From positions 124,001-188,000 of the forward strand of contig NZ_AUKI01000017.1 in NCBI RefSeq assembly GCF_000424665.1: 64,000 bases of DNA, given 5' to 3'. Numbering within the stretch: position 1 is the first letter of the stretch; each line of letters begins with the position of its first letter. This stretch comes from Salinimicrobium terrae DSM 17865 (GTDB lineage: Bacteria; Bacteroidota; Bacteroidia; Flavobacteriales; Flavobacteriaceae). Of this stretch, positions 17,695 through 26,205 are shown in pieces. A program made the translations under genes and the position numbers. The notes under the pieces were generated by a model. The model saw nothing but the letters and a program-made list of their open reading frames with translations. It ran no database searches and was not told where the DNA came from.

Positions 17695-18708
17695 TTATGC
17701 TTTTGCGACTTTCATTGCTGCCACAATTTTAGTTTCGAGCTCTTCCATAAGATCGGGATTATCTTTCAGCAGTATTTTAACAGCATCGCGACCCTGCCCC
17801 AGTTTTGTGTCTTCGTAACTAAACCAAGAACCACTTTTCTTGATGATCTCGTAATCTACTCCTATATCGATGATCTCCCCAATTTTTGAAACTCCTTCGC
17901 CGTACATGATATCAAATTCGGCTGTTTTAAAGGGAGGTGCAACTTTATTCTTAACCACCTTCACTCTAGTCTTGTTTCCCTGAACTTCGCTATTGCTATC
18001 CTTGATCTGTGTAGAACGACGAATATCAAGACGAATAGAGGCGTAAAATTTAAGAGCGTTTCCACCTGTTGTAGTTTCAGGATTCCCGAACATTACCCCA
18101 ATCTTCTCTCTCAACTGGTTGATGAAGATCACCGTACAATGAGTTTTACTAATTGAAGCTGTAAGCTTTCGAAGTGCCTGGGACATAAGACGGGCGTGTA
18201 ATCCCATTTTTGAATCCCCCATTTCTCCTTCGATCTCACTCTTTGGAGTTAAAGCAGCAACAGAATCGATTACAATGATGTCAATTGCTCCTGAACGAAT
18301 CAGATTATCAGCAATTTCCAGTGCCTGCTCCCCATTATCGGGCTGTGAAATGATAAGATTTTCAAGGTCGATCCCTAATTTTTCAGCATAAAAACGATCA
18401 AAGGCGTGTTCTGCATCTATAAATGCAGCTATACCTCCGGCTTTTTGAGCTTCGGCAATTGCATGTAAGGTGAGGGTCGTCTTTCCCGAAGATTCCGGCC
18501 CATATATTTCGATAACTCTTCCTCTTGGATATCCTCCAACTCCCAGCGCAAGATCAAGACCTAAAGATCCACTGGGGATCACATCTACATCCAGAACACT
18601 CTGGTCACTCATCTTCATTACGGTCCCCTTTCCGTAGGTTTTATCCATCTTGTCAAGGGTGAGTTTGAGGGCTTTTAATTTTGCTTCTTTTTCTTTCTCG
18701 TTGCTCAT
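17695..18708 (-). CDS. recA: Recombinase RecA
   Basis: Strand-exchange ATPase of homologous recombination and the SOS response. The 337 residues include the Walker A motif GPESSGKT at 70-77, Walker B-type [10 protein letters not shown] near 144-153, the loop [28 protein letters not shown] region (L2, about 196-223), and a short acidic-to-basic C-terminus. Length is standard. No SOS box is evident, in line with the absence of a LexA system in many Bacteroidota (general knowledge). A terminator follows. Confidence 0.99.
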   Translation of the reverse strand: MSNEKEKEAKLKALKLTLDKMDKTYGKGTVMKMSDQSVLDVDVIPSGSLGLDLALGVGGYPRGRVIEIYGPESSGKTTLTLHAIAEAQKAGGIAAFIDAEHAFDRFYAEKLGIDLENLIISQPDNGEQALEIADNLIRSGAIDIIVIDSVAALTPKSEIEGEMGDSKMGLHARLMSQALRKLTASISKTHCTVIFINQLREKIGVMFGNPETTTGGNALKFYASIRLDIRRSTQIKDSNSEVQGNKTRVKVVKNKVAPPFKTAEFDIMYGEGVSKIGEIIDIGVDYEIIKKSGSWFSYEDTKLGQGRDAVKILLKDNPDLMEELETKIVAAMKVAKA

Positions 18709-18831
18709 TTAATTCGGCTTCTTTAATATGATATTGCTGCTAAAATACTATAAGTTTTTAATAGTGCATAAAATTAATACGCAACCTTTTCTCCTTTTGT
18801 GCATCTATTAGGTAAACCAACTAATAACTAT
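18709..18831. other. Spacer between recA and the small leader frame
   Basis: AT-rich divergent intergenic region. A short inverted repeat, TATTAG and CTAATA around a 9-base loop, lies at about 18806-18826, just before the small open frame at 18832. No clear TAnnTTTG box was found on either strand here. Confidence 0.35.
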
Positions 18832-18924
18832 ATGAAATTTTTAAAACGAAATATTATTTTAAGTATTTCGGGCAGTTCAGCAGTAGTTAATCTTAGCTGC
18901 AGCTGCCGGATGGACGGTGGCTAA
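18832..18924 (+). CDS. Candidate 30-residue leader peptide ending Ser-Cys-Ser-Cys-Arg-Met
   Basis: A short frame with an ATG start and TAA stop: basic N-terminus (MKFLKR), hydrophobic middle (NIILSISGSSAVVNL), then SCSCRMDGG. The codons AGC TGC AGC TGC form a 10-base palindrome. A 13-bp hairpin (18919-18976) begins at the last codon and overlaps the stop, and a strong terminator (18983-19017) follows. This order resembles leader peptides of attenuators. The two Cys, the Met and the sulfur-handling rhodanese domain of the next gene suggest a sulfur link, but this is inference. It could instead be a free-standing microprotein. No ribosome binding site or promoter is obvious. Confidence 0.5.
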   Translation: MKFLKRNIILSISGSSAVVNLSCSCRMDGG

Positions 18925-18976
18925 CGTTATTCTTATTTTTAGTTGAAGAATTAAAAGTATTAATAACGAATTAGCC
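18919..18976 (+). promoter_or_regulatory. Hairpin overlapping the leader-peptide stop
   Basis: Left arm 18919-18931 (GGCTAACGTTATT) pairs with 18962-18976 (AATAACGAATTAGCC) over 13 bp with a 2-base bulge and a loop of about 30 bases. The stop codon of the small peptide lies in the left arm, so ribosome position would affect folding. Confidence 0.5.
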
Positions 18977-18982
18977 GTTCGA

Positions 18983-19017
18983 AAAAAATGCCCCGATACG
19001 ACATCCGGGCATTTTTT
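18983..19017 (+). terminator. Strong intrinsic terminator between the leader peptide and trhO
   Basis: Arms AAAAAATGCCCCGAT and ATCCGGGCATTTTTT pair with a single mismatch around ACGAC, ending in six Ts. It stands 58 bases after the small peptide and before trhO. The segment TCGGGCA at 18868-18874 could pair with its left arm with one bulge, a possible antiterminator. Confidence 0.75.
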
Positions 19018-19029
19018 CATTTAAACCCT

Positions 19030-19037
19030 TATCTTTG
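19030..19037 (+). promoter_or_regulatory. -7 box for trhO
   Basis: TATCTTTG fits TAnnTTTG and lies 36 bases before the trhO ATG, after the terminator. If used, trhO has its own promoter and is not controlled solely by read-through from the leader region. Confidence 0.55.
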
Positions 19038-19073
19038 CGCAAAATTTCTTTAACCTTAAATCATTAGTATAGC

Positions 19074-20105
19074 ATGCAACTGTACAATAAATTAAGCTCT
19101 AAAGAAAGGGAAGCACTACTTGAGGAAGCCGGGGAGGACCGGCTCACGCTCTCTTTCTATCAATATGCTAAAATTGGGAATCCGGAACTTTTCCGGAACC
19201 ATCTCTTTATTGCCTGGGATCAAATGGAAGTCCTGGGAAGGATCTACGTAGCTCATGAGGGTATTAATGCGCAGCTCTCTGTTCCTGCCAAGAACTTCGG
19301 AAAATTCAAGGAATTCCTAGACGGAATTTATTTCCTCGAGAATGTTCGCCTTAACATCGCCATTGAACATGATATAAAATCTTTCCTGAAGCTGAAAGTG
19401 AAAGTCCGCGACAAGATCCTTGCCGACGGACTCAACGACACAACCTTTGATGTGACCAACAAAGGAGTTCATGTCGATGCGAAAAAATTTAATGAACTCA
19501 TAGATGATCCAAACACGATCCTTGTGGATATGCGCAACCATTATGAAAGTGAAATTGGCCATTTCCAGGGAGCGATGACGCCCGATGTGGATACTTTTAG
19601 GGATAGTCTTGACGTAATAGAAGAAGATATTAAAGATCATAAGGTAGATAAGAATCTTGTGATGTACTGCACCGGCGGAATTCGCTGTGAAAAGGCCAGT
19701 GCTTATTACAAGCACAAAGGATTTAAGAAGGTTTATCAACTGGAAGGCGGAATTATCGAGTACGCACGTCAGGTTCAAAACCTGAAACTGGAAAATAAAT
19801 TCCTCGGAAAGAATTTCGTTTTTGACCACCGGAGGGGAGAGCGTATAAGCGAGGACGTTATTTCTAATTGTCACCAATGTGGAAAACCTTGTGATACGCA
19901 TGTCAACTGTGCAAATGAGGCATGTCACCTTTTGTTTATACAGTGCGAGGAATGTGCTGAGCAAATGAACACCTGCTGTTCAGTGGAATGTAAGGACATT
20001 GCTGCCCTGCCTTATGAAGATCAAAAAGCCATGCGAAAAGGCAAAGGGAACAGCAACAAGATCTTCAAAAAAGGCAGATCTGAAGTGCTTAAATTTAAAA
20101 GCTGA
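19074..20105 (+). CDS. trhO: tRNA uridine(34) hydroxylase, rhodanese family
   Basis: Oxygen-dependent hydroxylation of uridine 34 in tRNA anticodons (known for the TrhO/YceA family). The 343 residues have the N-terminal acylphosphatase-like domain (about 20-100), a rhodanese domain (about 130-230) with the active-site loop YCTGGIRCEKAS, catalytic Cys at 199, and a C-terminal cysteine cluster (about 265-310, CHQCGKPCDTHVNC then CEECAEQMNTCC) that probably binds metal. The ATG at 19074 is supported by the -7 box upstream. A leader-like region precedes it. Confidence 0.93.
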   Translation: MQLYNKLSSKEREALLEEAGEDRLTLSFYQYAKIGNPELFRNHLFIAWDQMEVLGRIYVAHEGINAQLSVPAKNFGKFKEFLDGIYFLENVRLNIAIEHDIKSFLKLKVKVRDKILADGLNDTTFDVTNKGVHVDAKKFNELIDDPNTILVDMRNHYESEIGHFQGAMTPDVDTFRDSLDVIEEDIKDHKVDKNLVMYCTGGIRCEKASAYYKHKGFKKVYQLEGGIIEYARQVQNLKLENKFLGKNFVFDHRRGERISEDVISNCHQCGKPCDTHVNCANEACHLLFIQCEECAEQMNTCCSVECKDIAALPYEDQKAMRKGKGNSNKIFKKGRSEVLKFKS

Positions 20106-20222
20106 CAATTAGTTGCTCAAGAGTGCGTTCCATAAATATTGGTATATTTACCTCAATAGTTTTTAATTAAAACACAATTCGGGAACAGGATTTTCTGAGC
20201 CCAGAATTTCAATATATAAAGT

Positions 20223-21377
20223 ATGGGATGTAGTAGTTGTGCTACCGGCAAGGACGGGCAGCCAAAAGGATGTAAGAACAACGGGACCTGCGGGACAGAT
20301 GGCTGTAACAAGCTTTCTGTTTTCGACTGGTTATCAAACATGGAACTTCCGCAGGGAATGGAGCCATTCAATATAAGTGAAGTCCGTTTTAAGAATGGGC
20401 GGAAACAATTTTTTAAAAATACAGAGAATTTAAGCCTAAGTATAGGTGACGTGGTAGCTACAGAAGCCGCCCCGGGGCACGATGTAGGAGTTATTTCCCT
20501 TGTGGGAGAATTAGTGCGCGTGCAAATGAAGAAGAAGAAAGTGCGGCAGGATAGCCCTGAAGTACTTAAAATCTATAGAAAAGCCACTCAGCGCGATATA
20601 GATATCTGGCAGGAAGCCAGAGACCGGGAAGAGAAAATGAAGGTCCGTGCGCGTGAGATAGCGATAAGACTGAATCTTCAAATGAAGATAAGCGACATTG
20701 AATTTCAGGGGGATGCTTCAAAAGCCACCTTTTATTACACTGCTGAAGAAAGAGTTGACTTTAGGCAACTCATTAAAGAATTTGCACGGGAATTCAATAC
20801 CCGTATCGAAATGCGGCAGATAGGCTTCAGGCAGGAAGCTTCCCGTCTCGGCGGAATTGGTTCCTGCGGAAGGGAATTGTGTTGTTCGACATGGCTTACC
20901 GACTTCCGAAGCGTAAATACTTCCGCAGCAAGATATCAGCAACTATCTTTAAACCCGCAAAAGCTTGCGGGACAGTGTGGAAAACTGAAATGTTGCCTTA
21001 ATTACGAACTTGACACTTATCTTGATGCTCTCAAGGATTTCCCAAAGACTGAAGTGAAACTGTACACCAAAAAAGGTACAGCAGTGTGTCAAAAAATTGA
21101 CATTTTCAAAGGATTCTTGTGGTATGCTTATGAAGGCGACTGGAGCAACTGGCATACGCTTACTGTAGACCAGGCTAATACTATTATTAAAGCCAATCAA
21201 AAAAAGGAGCCGGTAAACAGTCTTGAAGAATTTGCCGTAGAACTGCAGCTGGAAGAAAAGCCAGATTATCATAATGTAGTTGGACAGGATAGCCTTACCC
21301 GTTTTGACTCAAAAGGCTCCGGAAAGAAAAAGAAAAAAAATAAACGCAAAAAGAGAAAACCTCAGAAGAATGAGTAA
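20223..21377 (+). CDS. PSP1-domain protein (RicT/YaaT-like)
   Basis: A 384-residue protein with a Cys-rich N-terminus (CSSCATGKDGQPKGC at 4-18), a PSP1 domain over about 55-270 with DSEC-type motifs (RLGGIGSCGRELCCSTWL near 206-223; KLAGQCGKLKCCLNYELD near 244-261), and a basic Lys/Arg-rich tail. In Bacillus the relative RicT is part of a complex that helps RNase Y maturation; that role is known there but not shown for Bacteroidota. The many Cys suggest an iron-sulfur cluster. The gene overlaps gldH by 8 bases, pairing it with gliding and cell wall genes. Confidence 0.85.
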   Translation: MGCSSCATGKDGQPKGCKNNGTCGTDGCNKLSVFDWLSNMELPQGMEPFNISEVRFKNGRKQFFKNTENLSLSIGDVVATEAAPGHDVGVISLVGELVRVQMKKKKVRQDSPEVLKIYRKATQRDIDIWQEARDREEKMKVRAREIAIRLNLQMKISDIEFQGDASKATFYYTAEERVDFRQLIKEFAREFNTRIEMRQIGFRQEASRLGGIGSCGRELCCSTWLTDFRSVNTSAARYQQLSLNPQKLAGQCGKLKCCLNYELDTYLDALKDFPKTEVKLYTKKGTAVCQKIDIFKGFLWYAYEGDWSNWHTLTVDQANTIIKANQKKEPVNSLEEFAVELQLEEKPDYHNVVGQDSLTRFDSKGSGKKKKKNKRKKRKPQKNE

Positions 21378-21864
21378 GGCATCTGTTTTTTTTCTCATTT
21401 TAGGAGTTTTATTTTTTTCTGGTTGTGATAAGACCCGTGTTTTTGATGAATACCAGTCTATTCCGGGAGAATGGCACAGAGATTCGGTTGTAGCAATTAA
21501 TTTTGAGGCACCGGATACCCTGAATAATTACAATCTTTTTATCAATCTTCGGAATAATTCAGATTACGACTTCAGTAATATTTATTTGATCACAGAACTT
21601 AATTATCCAAGGGGTAAGGTTATAACCGATACCCTTCAATATGAAATGGCTGCGCCTTCAGGAAAATGGCTTGGCACGGGCTTTGGTGATGTAAAAGAAA
21701 GCAAGCTTTGGTACAAAGAAAATTTTCGATTTTCTGAGCCCGGGGAATACCGGGTAACAATACAGCAGGCAATGCGTAAACGGGACAGTATCCATGGGAT
21801 TGAAACTCTTGAAGGTATAACCGAAGCAGGTTTTAGAATAGAAGATATTAAACAACAACAATAA
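21370..21864 (+). CDS. gldH: Gliding motility lipoprotein GldH
   Basis: Lipoprotein needed for flavobacterial gliding and type IX secretion-linked motility. From the ATG at 21370 it has 164 residues: signal peptide with hydrophobic core (about 6-16) and lipobox FSGC (Cys about 19), then DKTRVFDEYQSIPGEWHRD, which is characteristic of GldH. The open frame extends upstream to 21280, but the lipoprotein signal starts at 21370, overlapping the PSP1 stop by 8 bases. The next gene, a PBP1A, begins 3 bases later, an order I recall from other flavobacteria. Confidence 0.88.
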   Translation: MSKASVFFLILGVLFFSGCDKTRVFDEYQSIPGEWHRDSVVAINFEAPDTLNNYNLFINLRNNSDYDFSNIYLITELNYPRGKVITDTLQYEMAAPSGKWLGTGFGDVKESKLWYKENFRFSEPGEYRVTIQQAMRKRDSIHGIETLEGITEAGFRIEDIKQQQ

Positions 21865-21867
21865 TAG

Positions 21868-24207
21868 ATGGCAAAAACATCTGGAAAAGCAAAAAAAGAG
21901 GCTGAGAAACAGAATACCTATAGTCGATATAAATCCTGGTTCTGGGCCATTTTTGCAATAGGAATTTCGGCGATTGTTCTTTTGTTCCTGCTTGCGAGTT
22001 GGGGCGTATTTGGAACTATGCCTACTTTTGAAGAACTGGAGAACCCCGAAACCAATCTGGCAACAGAAATTTTTTCATCAGATGGGGAGACTCTTGGGAA
22101 GTACTACAATGAAAATCGTACTCCGGTAAAGTATGAGGACCTGCCTCAACATTTGGTAGACGCTCTTGTTGCTACCGAAGATGAACGTTTTTATGACCAT
22201 TCGGGAATAGATGCCCGGGGGACTTTACGTGCCGCTGTTTATCTTGGGGAAAGAGGTGGCGCAAGTACCATTTCGCAGCAGTTAGCTAAACAACTTTTTA
22301 CACAGGATGTTTCCCAGAGCTTCGTAGGACGGGTTATGCAGAAATTTAAAGAGTGGATCATAGCCACCAGGCTTGAAAGACAGTATACCAAAGAAGAGAT
22401 TATAACCATGTATCTCAATAAGTATGATTTTATTTATCAGGCTGTGGGAATAAGATCGGCTGCAAAAATTTATTTTAATAAAGAACCAAAAGACCTCACC
22501 CTCGAAGAATCGGCTGTACTGGTAGGAATGTTAGTTAACTCAGCATATTACAATCCCGTGCGGCGACCTGAGCTGGTAGAGCAGAGAAGAAATACTGTTT
22601 TGGGGCAAATGGAGAAAAATGACTATATCACCGAAGAAGAAAAAGATTCCCTTCAACAAATCCCAATGGAGATCACTTTTACTCCACAAGGTCATGATGA
22701 GGGGATTGCCACTTACTTCCGGGTTTATCTTCAGGGATTCATGAAAGACTGGATTGAAAAGAATCCAAAACCCGATGGTGGAAAATATAACATCTATCGC
22801 GACGGACTAAAGATCTACACCAGCATTGACAGTCGTATGCAGGAATATGCAGAAGAGGCAGTACATATGCACATTGCTAATCTGCAAAAGGAATTTGACA
22901 AACAGAACAAGAACAATAAGACCGCTCCTTTTAGGGACATATCAAATGAAGAGATCGAGAAACTCGTTACAGATGCAATGCGTCGTAGTGAACGCTGGAG
23001 GATTTTAAAAGACAAGGGTCTTTCTAATGAAGAGATTATTAAATCTTTTGATACACCGACACAAATGGAGGTGTTTTCCTGGAAAGGAAATATCGATACC
23101 CTTATGACCCCCAGAGATTCGATCTTTTACTATAAATCTTTTTTCCAGGCCGGGATGATGTCTATGACTCCGCAAACAGGAGAGGTAAAAGCCTGGGTAG
23201 GAGGAACCAACTTCAAGCACTTTAAATATGACCACGTAAAACAAGGGAAGAGACAGGTAGGTTCTACCTTTAAACCTTTTGTTTATGCAACGGCTATTGA
23301 TCAGCTACACCTTTCTCCTTGTGATACGCTGCCAAAGAGCCTTCATACTATAGAAGCAGGTAAACATGGGAATCAAAATGACTGGACCCCTAAGAATAGC
23401 GGGGGAAAGGACGATGATTACGTGGGAATGGTTAGTCTTAAAAGAGGTCTTGCAGAATCGATTAATACCGTAACTGCAAGATTAATTGATCGTACGGGGC
23501 CTAAGCCTGTAATTGACCTGGTCGGGCAGCTTGGGATTGACACCGAAAATATTCCTGAGGTTCCTTCTATTGCCTTGGGCACGGCAGACCTTAGTGTTTT
23601 CGAAATGGTTTCGGCTTACAGTACTTTCGTAAATGAAGGTGTTTACGTGAAGCCGGTGATCGTGACCAGGATTGAAGACAAAAATGGAACTATTCTCTAT
23701 CAACATGTGCCTCAAACCCGGGACGTTCTTAGCCAGGAGGCTGCATACGTTACTCTTAACCTTCTGGAAGGAGTAACTCAATACGGTTCGGGGACCAGGT
23801 TGAGAGGTGACTGGGCTGTAAACGATCCTTATTATAAAAGTGTGGTCACGGGTTATCCCTACAATTTCCACCGGGAGGAAATCCCTATTGCTGGTAAGAC
23901 CGGAACTACTCAAAATCAAAGTGACGGCTGGTTTATTGGGATGGTTCCAAATCTCGCTACTGGCGTATGGGTGGGGGCCGAAGACAGAGCCGTTCACTTT
24001 GGAAATATTAGATATGGACAGGGAGCCGCGATGGCTTTGCCAATATGGGGAGTCTACATGAAGAAGGTATATGCCGATAAAGATTTGACGGTAGAAAAAG
24101 GACCTTTTCCGCGTCCCGAGGTACTTACTATTCAAACAGATTGTAGTTCTTATGGTCTAGATGATAGTAATGAAGAAGATCGCCTGCCAGACGAACTGGA
24201 TTTTTAA
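21868..24207 (+). CDS. Class A penicillin-binding protein 1A
   Basis: Bifunctional peptidoglycan synthase. The 779 residues contain a cytoplasmic tail, one membrane helix (about 22-46), a GT51 glycosyltransferase domain with ATEDERFYDHSGID near 101-114 and QQLAKQLF near 136-143, and a transpeptidase domain with SxxK (GSTFKPF, Ser near 465), SxN (ESINT near 532) and KTG (AGKTGTTQ near 676). All catalytic motifs are intact. It follows gldH by 3 bases and ends before a terminator at 24243-24277. Confidence 0.97.
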   Translation: MAKTSGKAKKEAEKQNTYSRYKSWFWAIFAIGISAIVLLFLLASWGVFGTMPTFEELENPETNLATEIFSSDGETLGKYYNENRTPVKYEDLPQHLVDALVATEDERFYDHSGIDARGTLRAAVYLGERGGASTISQQLAKQLFTQDVSQSFVGRVMQKFKEWIIATRLERQYTKEEIITMYLNKYDFIYQAVGIRSAAKIYFNKEPKDLTLEESAVLVGMLVNSAYYNPVRRPELVEQRRNTVLGQMEKNDYITEEEKDSLQQIPMEITFTPQGHDEGIATYFRVYLQGFMKDWIEKNPKPDGGKYNIYRDGLKIYTSIDSRMQEYAEEAVHMHIANLQKEFDKQNKNNKTAPFRDISNEEIEKLVTDAMRRSERWRILKDKGLSNEEIIKSFDTPTQMEVFSWKGNIDTLMTPRDSIFYYKSFFQAGMMSMTPQTGEVKAWVGGTNFKHFKYDHVKQGKRQVGSTFKPFVYATAIDQLHLSPCDTLPKSLHTIEAGKHGNQNDWTPKNSGGKDDDYVGMVSLKRGLAESINTVTARLIDRTGPKPVIDLVGQLGIDTENIPEVPSIALGTADLSVFEMVSAYSTFVNEGVYVKPVIVTRIEDKNGTILYQHVPQTRDVLSQEAAYVTLNLLEGVTQYGSGTRLRGDWAVNDPYYKSVVTGYPYNFHREEIPIAGKTGTTQNQSDGWFIGMVPNLATGVWVGAEDRAVHFGNIRYGQGAAMALPIWGVYMKKVYADKDLTVEKGPFPRPEVLTIQTDCSSYGLDDSNEEDRLPDELDF

Positions 24208-24242
24208 AAATTACAGGAAATTTTTTCGAAATAGTTAGTAGA

Positions 24243-24277
24243 GGGTCCTTTGTATTGCGAAGGACCCTTAATTTTTT
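24243..24277 (+). terminator. Intrinsic terminator after PBP1A
   Basis: GGGTCCTT (24243-24250) and AAGGACCC (24260-24267) form a perfect 8-bp stem with a 9-base loop, followed by TTAATTTTTTG. Confidence 0.88.
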
Positions 24278-24304
24278 GTATTTTTCGAAATAAAATTACC
24301 AACA

Positions 24305-25003
24305 ATGATTAATAAAACTGTACGGGATGTTTCTGAAGCACTTGAAGGGGTTCATGATGGCATGACTTTTATGCTCGGCGGCTTCGGATTAAGCGGGATT
24401 CCCGAAAATGCTATTTCTGAACTCGTGCGTCTCAACCTGAAAAATCTTACCTGTATTTCCAATAATGCGGGTGTTGATGATTTCGGACTGGGCCTGCTAC
24501 TTCAAAAGAAACAGATCAATAAAATGATCTCTTCCTATGTGGGAGAGAATGCTGAATTTGAGCGGCAAATGCTCAGCGGCGAGCTGGACGTGGAATTAAC
24601 GCCACAGGGAACGCTTGCGGCCAAGTGTCAGGCTGCACAACAGGGATTTCCTGCTATTTATACACCGGCTGGCTACGGGACCGAAGTTGCCGAGGGAAAA
24701 GAGACCCGGGAATTTAATGGGAAAATGTATGTACTTGAGGAAGCTTATAAAGCGGACTTTGCTTTCGTTAAAGCATGGAAAGGAGACAAAGCCGGAAATC
24801 TCATTTTTAAAGGAACAGCCAGGAACTTTAATCCCGTGATGTGCGGGGCTGCGACCATCACAGTGGCCGAAGTGGAGGAGCTGGTAGAGCCGGGCGAACT
24901 TGATCCAAATCAAATCCATATCCCGGGAATTTTCGTTCAGAGGATTTTTCAGGGGAAGGATTATGAGAAACGCATTGAACAAAGAACTGTAAGACAAAAG
25001 TAA
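24305..25003 (+). CDS. scoA: 3-oxoacid CoA-transferase subunit A
   Basis: Alpha subunit of a succinyl-CoA:3-oxoacid (or acetate/butyrate) CoA transferase, which moves CoA between succinate and acetoacetate. The 232 residues include the family glycine motif [14 protein letters not shown] near 22-35 and the later [20 protein letters not shown] region near 158-177. The B subunit is 476 bases downstream at 25480; a four-helix-bundle gene sits between them, which is unusual since the pair is normally adjacent. Confidence 0.93.
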   Translation: MINKTVRDVSEALEGVHDGMTFMLGGFGLSGIPENAISELVRLNLKNLTCISNNAGVDDFGLGLLLQKKQINKMISSYVGENAEFERQMLSGELDVELTPQGTLAAKCQAAQQGFPAIYTPAGYGTEVAEGKETREFNGKMYVLEEAYKADFAFVKAWKGDKAGNLIFKGTARNFNPVMCGAATITVAEVEELVEPGELDPNQIHIPGIFVQRIFQGKDYEKRIEQRTVRQK

Positions 25004-25018
25004 TTTGAGAATGAGCTA

Positions 25019-25031
25019 ATTTGAAAATTTG
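25019..25031 (+). repeat. Left flank word of the four-helix-bundle cassette
   Basis: ATTTGAAAATTTG, near-identical (12 of 13) to the reverse complement of 25460-25472 on the other side of the small gene. The two words form inverted flanks around an inserted-looking gene. Confidence 0.4.
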
Positions 25032-25051
25032 AAAATTGAAAAAAGTGTAAT

Positions 25052-25411
25052 ATGAGAGATGATAAGGACAATCTTATAGTGAAGAAAACATTTGACTTTG
25101 CTCTTGAAACAATTGATTTTACTGAAAGATTGAGAACTCTTCACAAGTATGAAATGTCATCTCAATTGTTCAGAAGCGGAACTTCAATTGGCGCAAATGT
25201 CCGGGAAGCACAAAATGCAGAAAGCAATACCGATTTTATACATAAATTTAAAATTGCCGCTAAAGAGGCAGATGAAACAAATTATTGGCTGAGGTTATGT
25301 AAGGCTTCTTCTCATTATCCTGACCCTAAACCAGAATTATTTTCGGAACTTCAATTAATCTCCCGAATCACCTCAAAAATTATCAATTCAAGTAAAAGAA
25401 AAAGAGAATAG
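25052..25411 (+). CDS. Four-helix-bundle protein (23S rRNA intervening-sequence protein family)
   Basis: A 119-residue protein with the family hallmarks: FDFALETIDFTERL near 16-29, SSQLFRSGTSIGANVREAQNA near 46-66, FIHKFKIAAKEADETNYWL near 72-90. The same family is encoded in intervening sequences inside 23S rRNA genes of some bacteria and is common as single genes in Bacteroidota; its function is not established. Here it splits the scoA-scoB pair and is flanked by AT-rich inverted words, which suggests insertion as a cassette. Confidence 0.9.
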   Translation: MRDDKDNLIVKKTFDFALETIDFTERLRTLHKYEMSSQLFRSGTSIGANVREAQNAESNTDFIHKFKIAAKEADETNYWLRLCKASSHYPDPKPELFSELQLISRITSKIINSSKRKRE

Positions 25412-25459
25412 GAAGATAGGCTGCACTTAAAAGGGCTCATCTTCAAATCCTCAAGTTCA

Positions 25460-25472
25460 CAAATCTTCAAAT
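25460..25472 (-). repeat. Right flank word of the four-helix-bundle cassette
   Basis: Reverse complement reads ATTTGAAGATTTG, matching 25019-25031 at 12 of 13 positions in opposite orientation. Confidence 0.4.
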
Positions 25473-25479
25473 CAATAAA

Positions 25480-26133
25480 ATGTTAGATAAAAACGGAATT
25501 GCAAAACGCATAGCTCAGGAAGTCAAAGACGGTTACTACGTTAACCTCGGAATTGGTATCCCAACTTTGGTAGCCAATTTTGTGCGGGATGATATAGAAG
25601 TTGAATTCCAGAGTGAAAATGGAATTCTTGGAATGGGGCCATTTCCTTTTGAAGGAGAAGAGGATGCCGATCTTATAAACGCGGGAAAACAAACTATCAC
25701 AGCCTTACCGGGTGCAAGTTATTTTGATTCGGCTATGAGCTTCGGGATGATTCGGGGTCAGCATGTTGACCTCACTATACTTGGCGCTATGGAAGTGGCG
25801 GAGAACGGCGACATTGCCAATTGGAAAATTCCGGGGAAAATGGTAAAAGGAATGGGCGGTGCTATGGACCTTGTAGCCAGCGCCGAAAACATTATTGTAG
25901 CCATGATGCATACCAACCGTGCCGGAGAATCCAAACTGTTGAAGAGATGCACTTTGCCACTAACAGGGGTAGGATGTGTTACAAAAATTGTAACCAATCT
26001 TGCCGTACTTGAAGTGACCGACAAAGGTTTTAAGCTCCTGGAAAGAGCGCCGGGCGTAGGTGTTGAAGAAATAAAAGAAGCTACTGAAGGAACTTTGATT
26101 GTAGAGGGAGAAATTCCGGAGATGCAGATTTAA
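25480..26133 (+). CDS. scoB: 3-oxoacid CoA-transferase subunit B
   Basis: Beta subunit of the CoA transferase. The 217 residues carry YVNLGIGIPTLVANF near 19-33 and the active-site glutamate motif SENGILGMGPFP near 46-57, where the Glu forms the CoA thioester intermediate (known for the family). Length is typical. It ends just before a repeat-rich spacer with a bidirectional terminator. Confidence 0.95.
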   Translation: MLDKNGIAKRIAQEVKDGYYVNLGIGIPTLVANFVRDDIEVEFQSENGILGMGPFPFEGEEDADLINAGKQTITALPGASYFDSAMSFGMIRGQHVDLTILGAMEVAENGDIANWKIPGKMVKGMGGAMDLVASAENIIVAMMHTNRAGESKLLKRCTLPLTGVGCVTKIVTNLAVLEVTDKGFKLLERAPGVGVEEIKEATEGTLIVEGEIPEMQI

Positions 26134-26142
26134 ATTAGGGCG

Positions 26143-26173
26143 GACCTGCAAGGTTTCCAAAACCTTGTAGGTC
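26143..26173. repeat. REP-like palindrome, copy matching the RAYT locus
   Basis: GACCTGCAAGGTTT (26143-26156) and AAACCTTGTAGGTC (26160-26173) form a 14-bp stem with one G-T type mismatch. The 32 bases from 26143 to 26174 are identical to the reverse complement of a palindrome at 47814-47846 near the RAYT transposase gene. Confidence 0.85.
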
Positions 26174-26190
26174 TTTTTATTCCATAATGA

Positions 26191-26204
26191 AGACCTGCAA
26201 GATC
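26191..26204. repeat. Partial REP-like half-site
   Basis: AGACCTGCAAGATC shares the first 10 bases of the neighbouring palindrome arm but lacks its own matching arm. Confidence 0.45.
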
Positions 26205-26205
26205 G

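Noticed and set aside
23482-24135. 217-codon minus-strand frame inside PBP1A
   Set aside because: Fully antisense to the conserved transpeptidase domain; no start signals and no recognisable motif.
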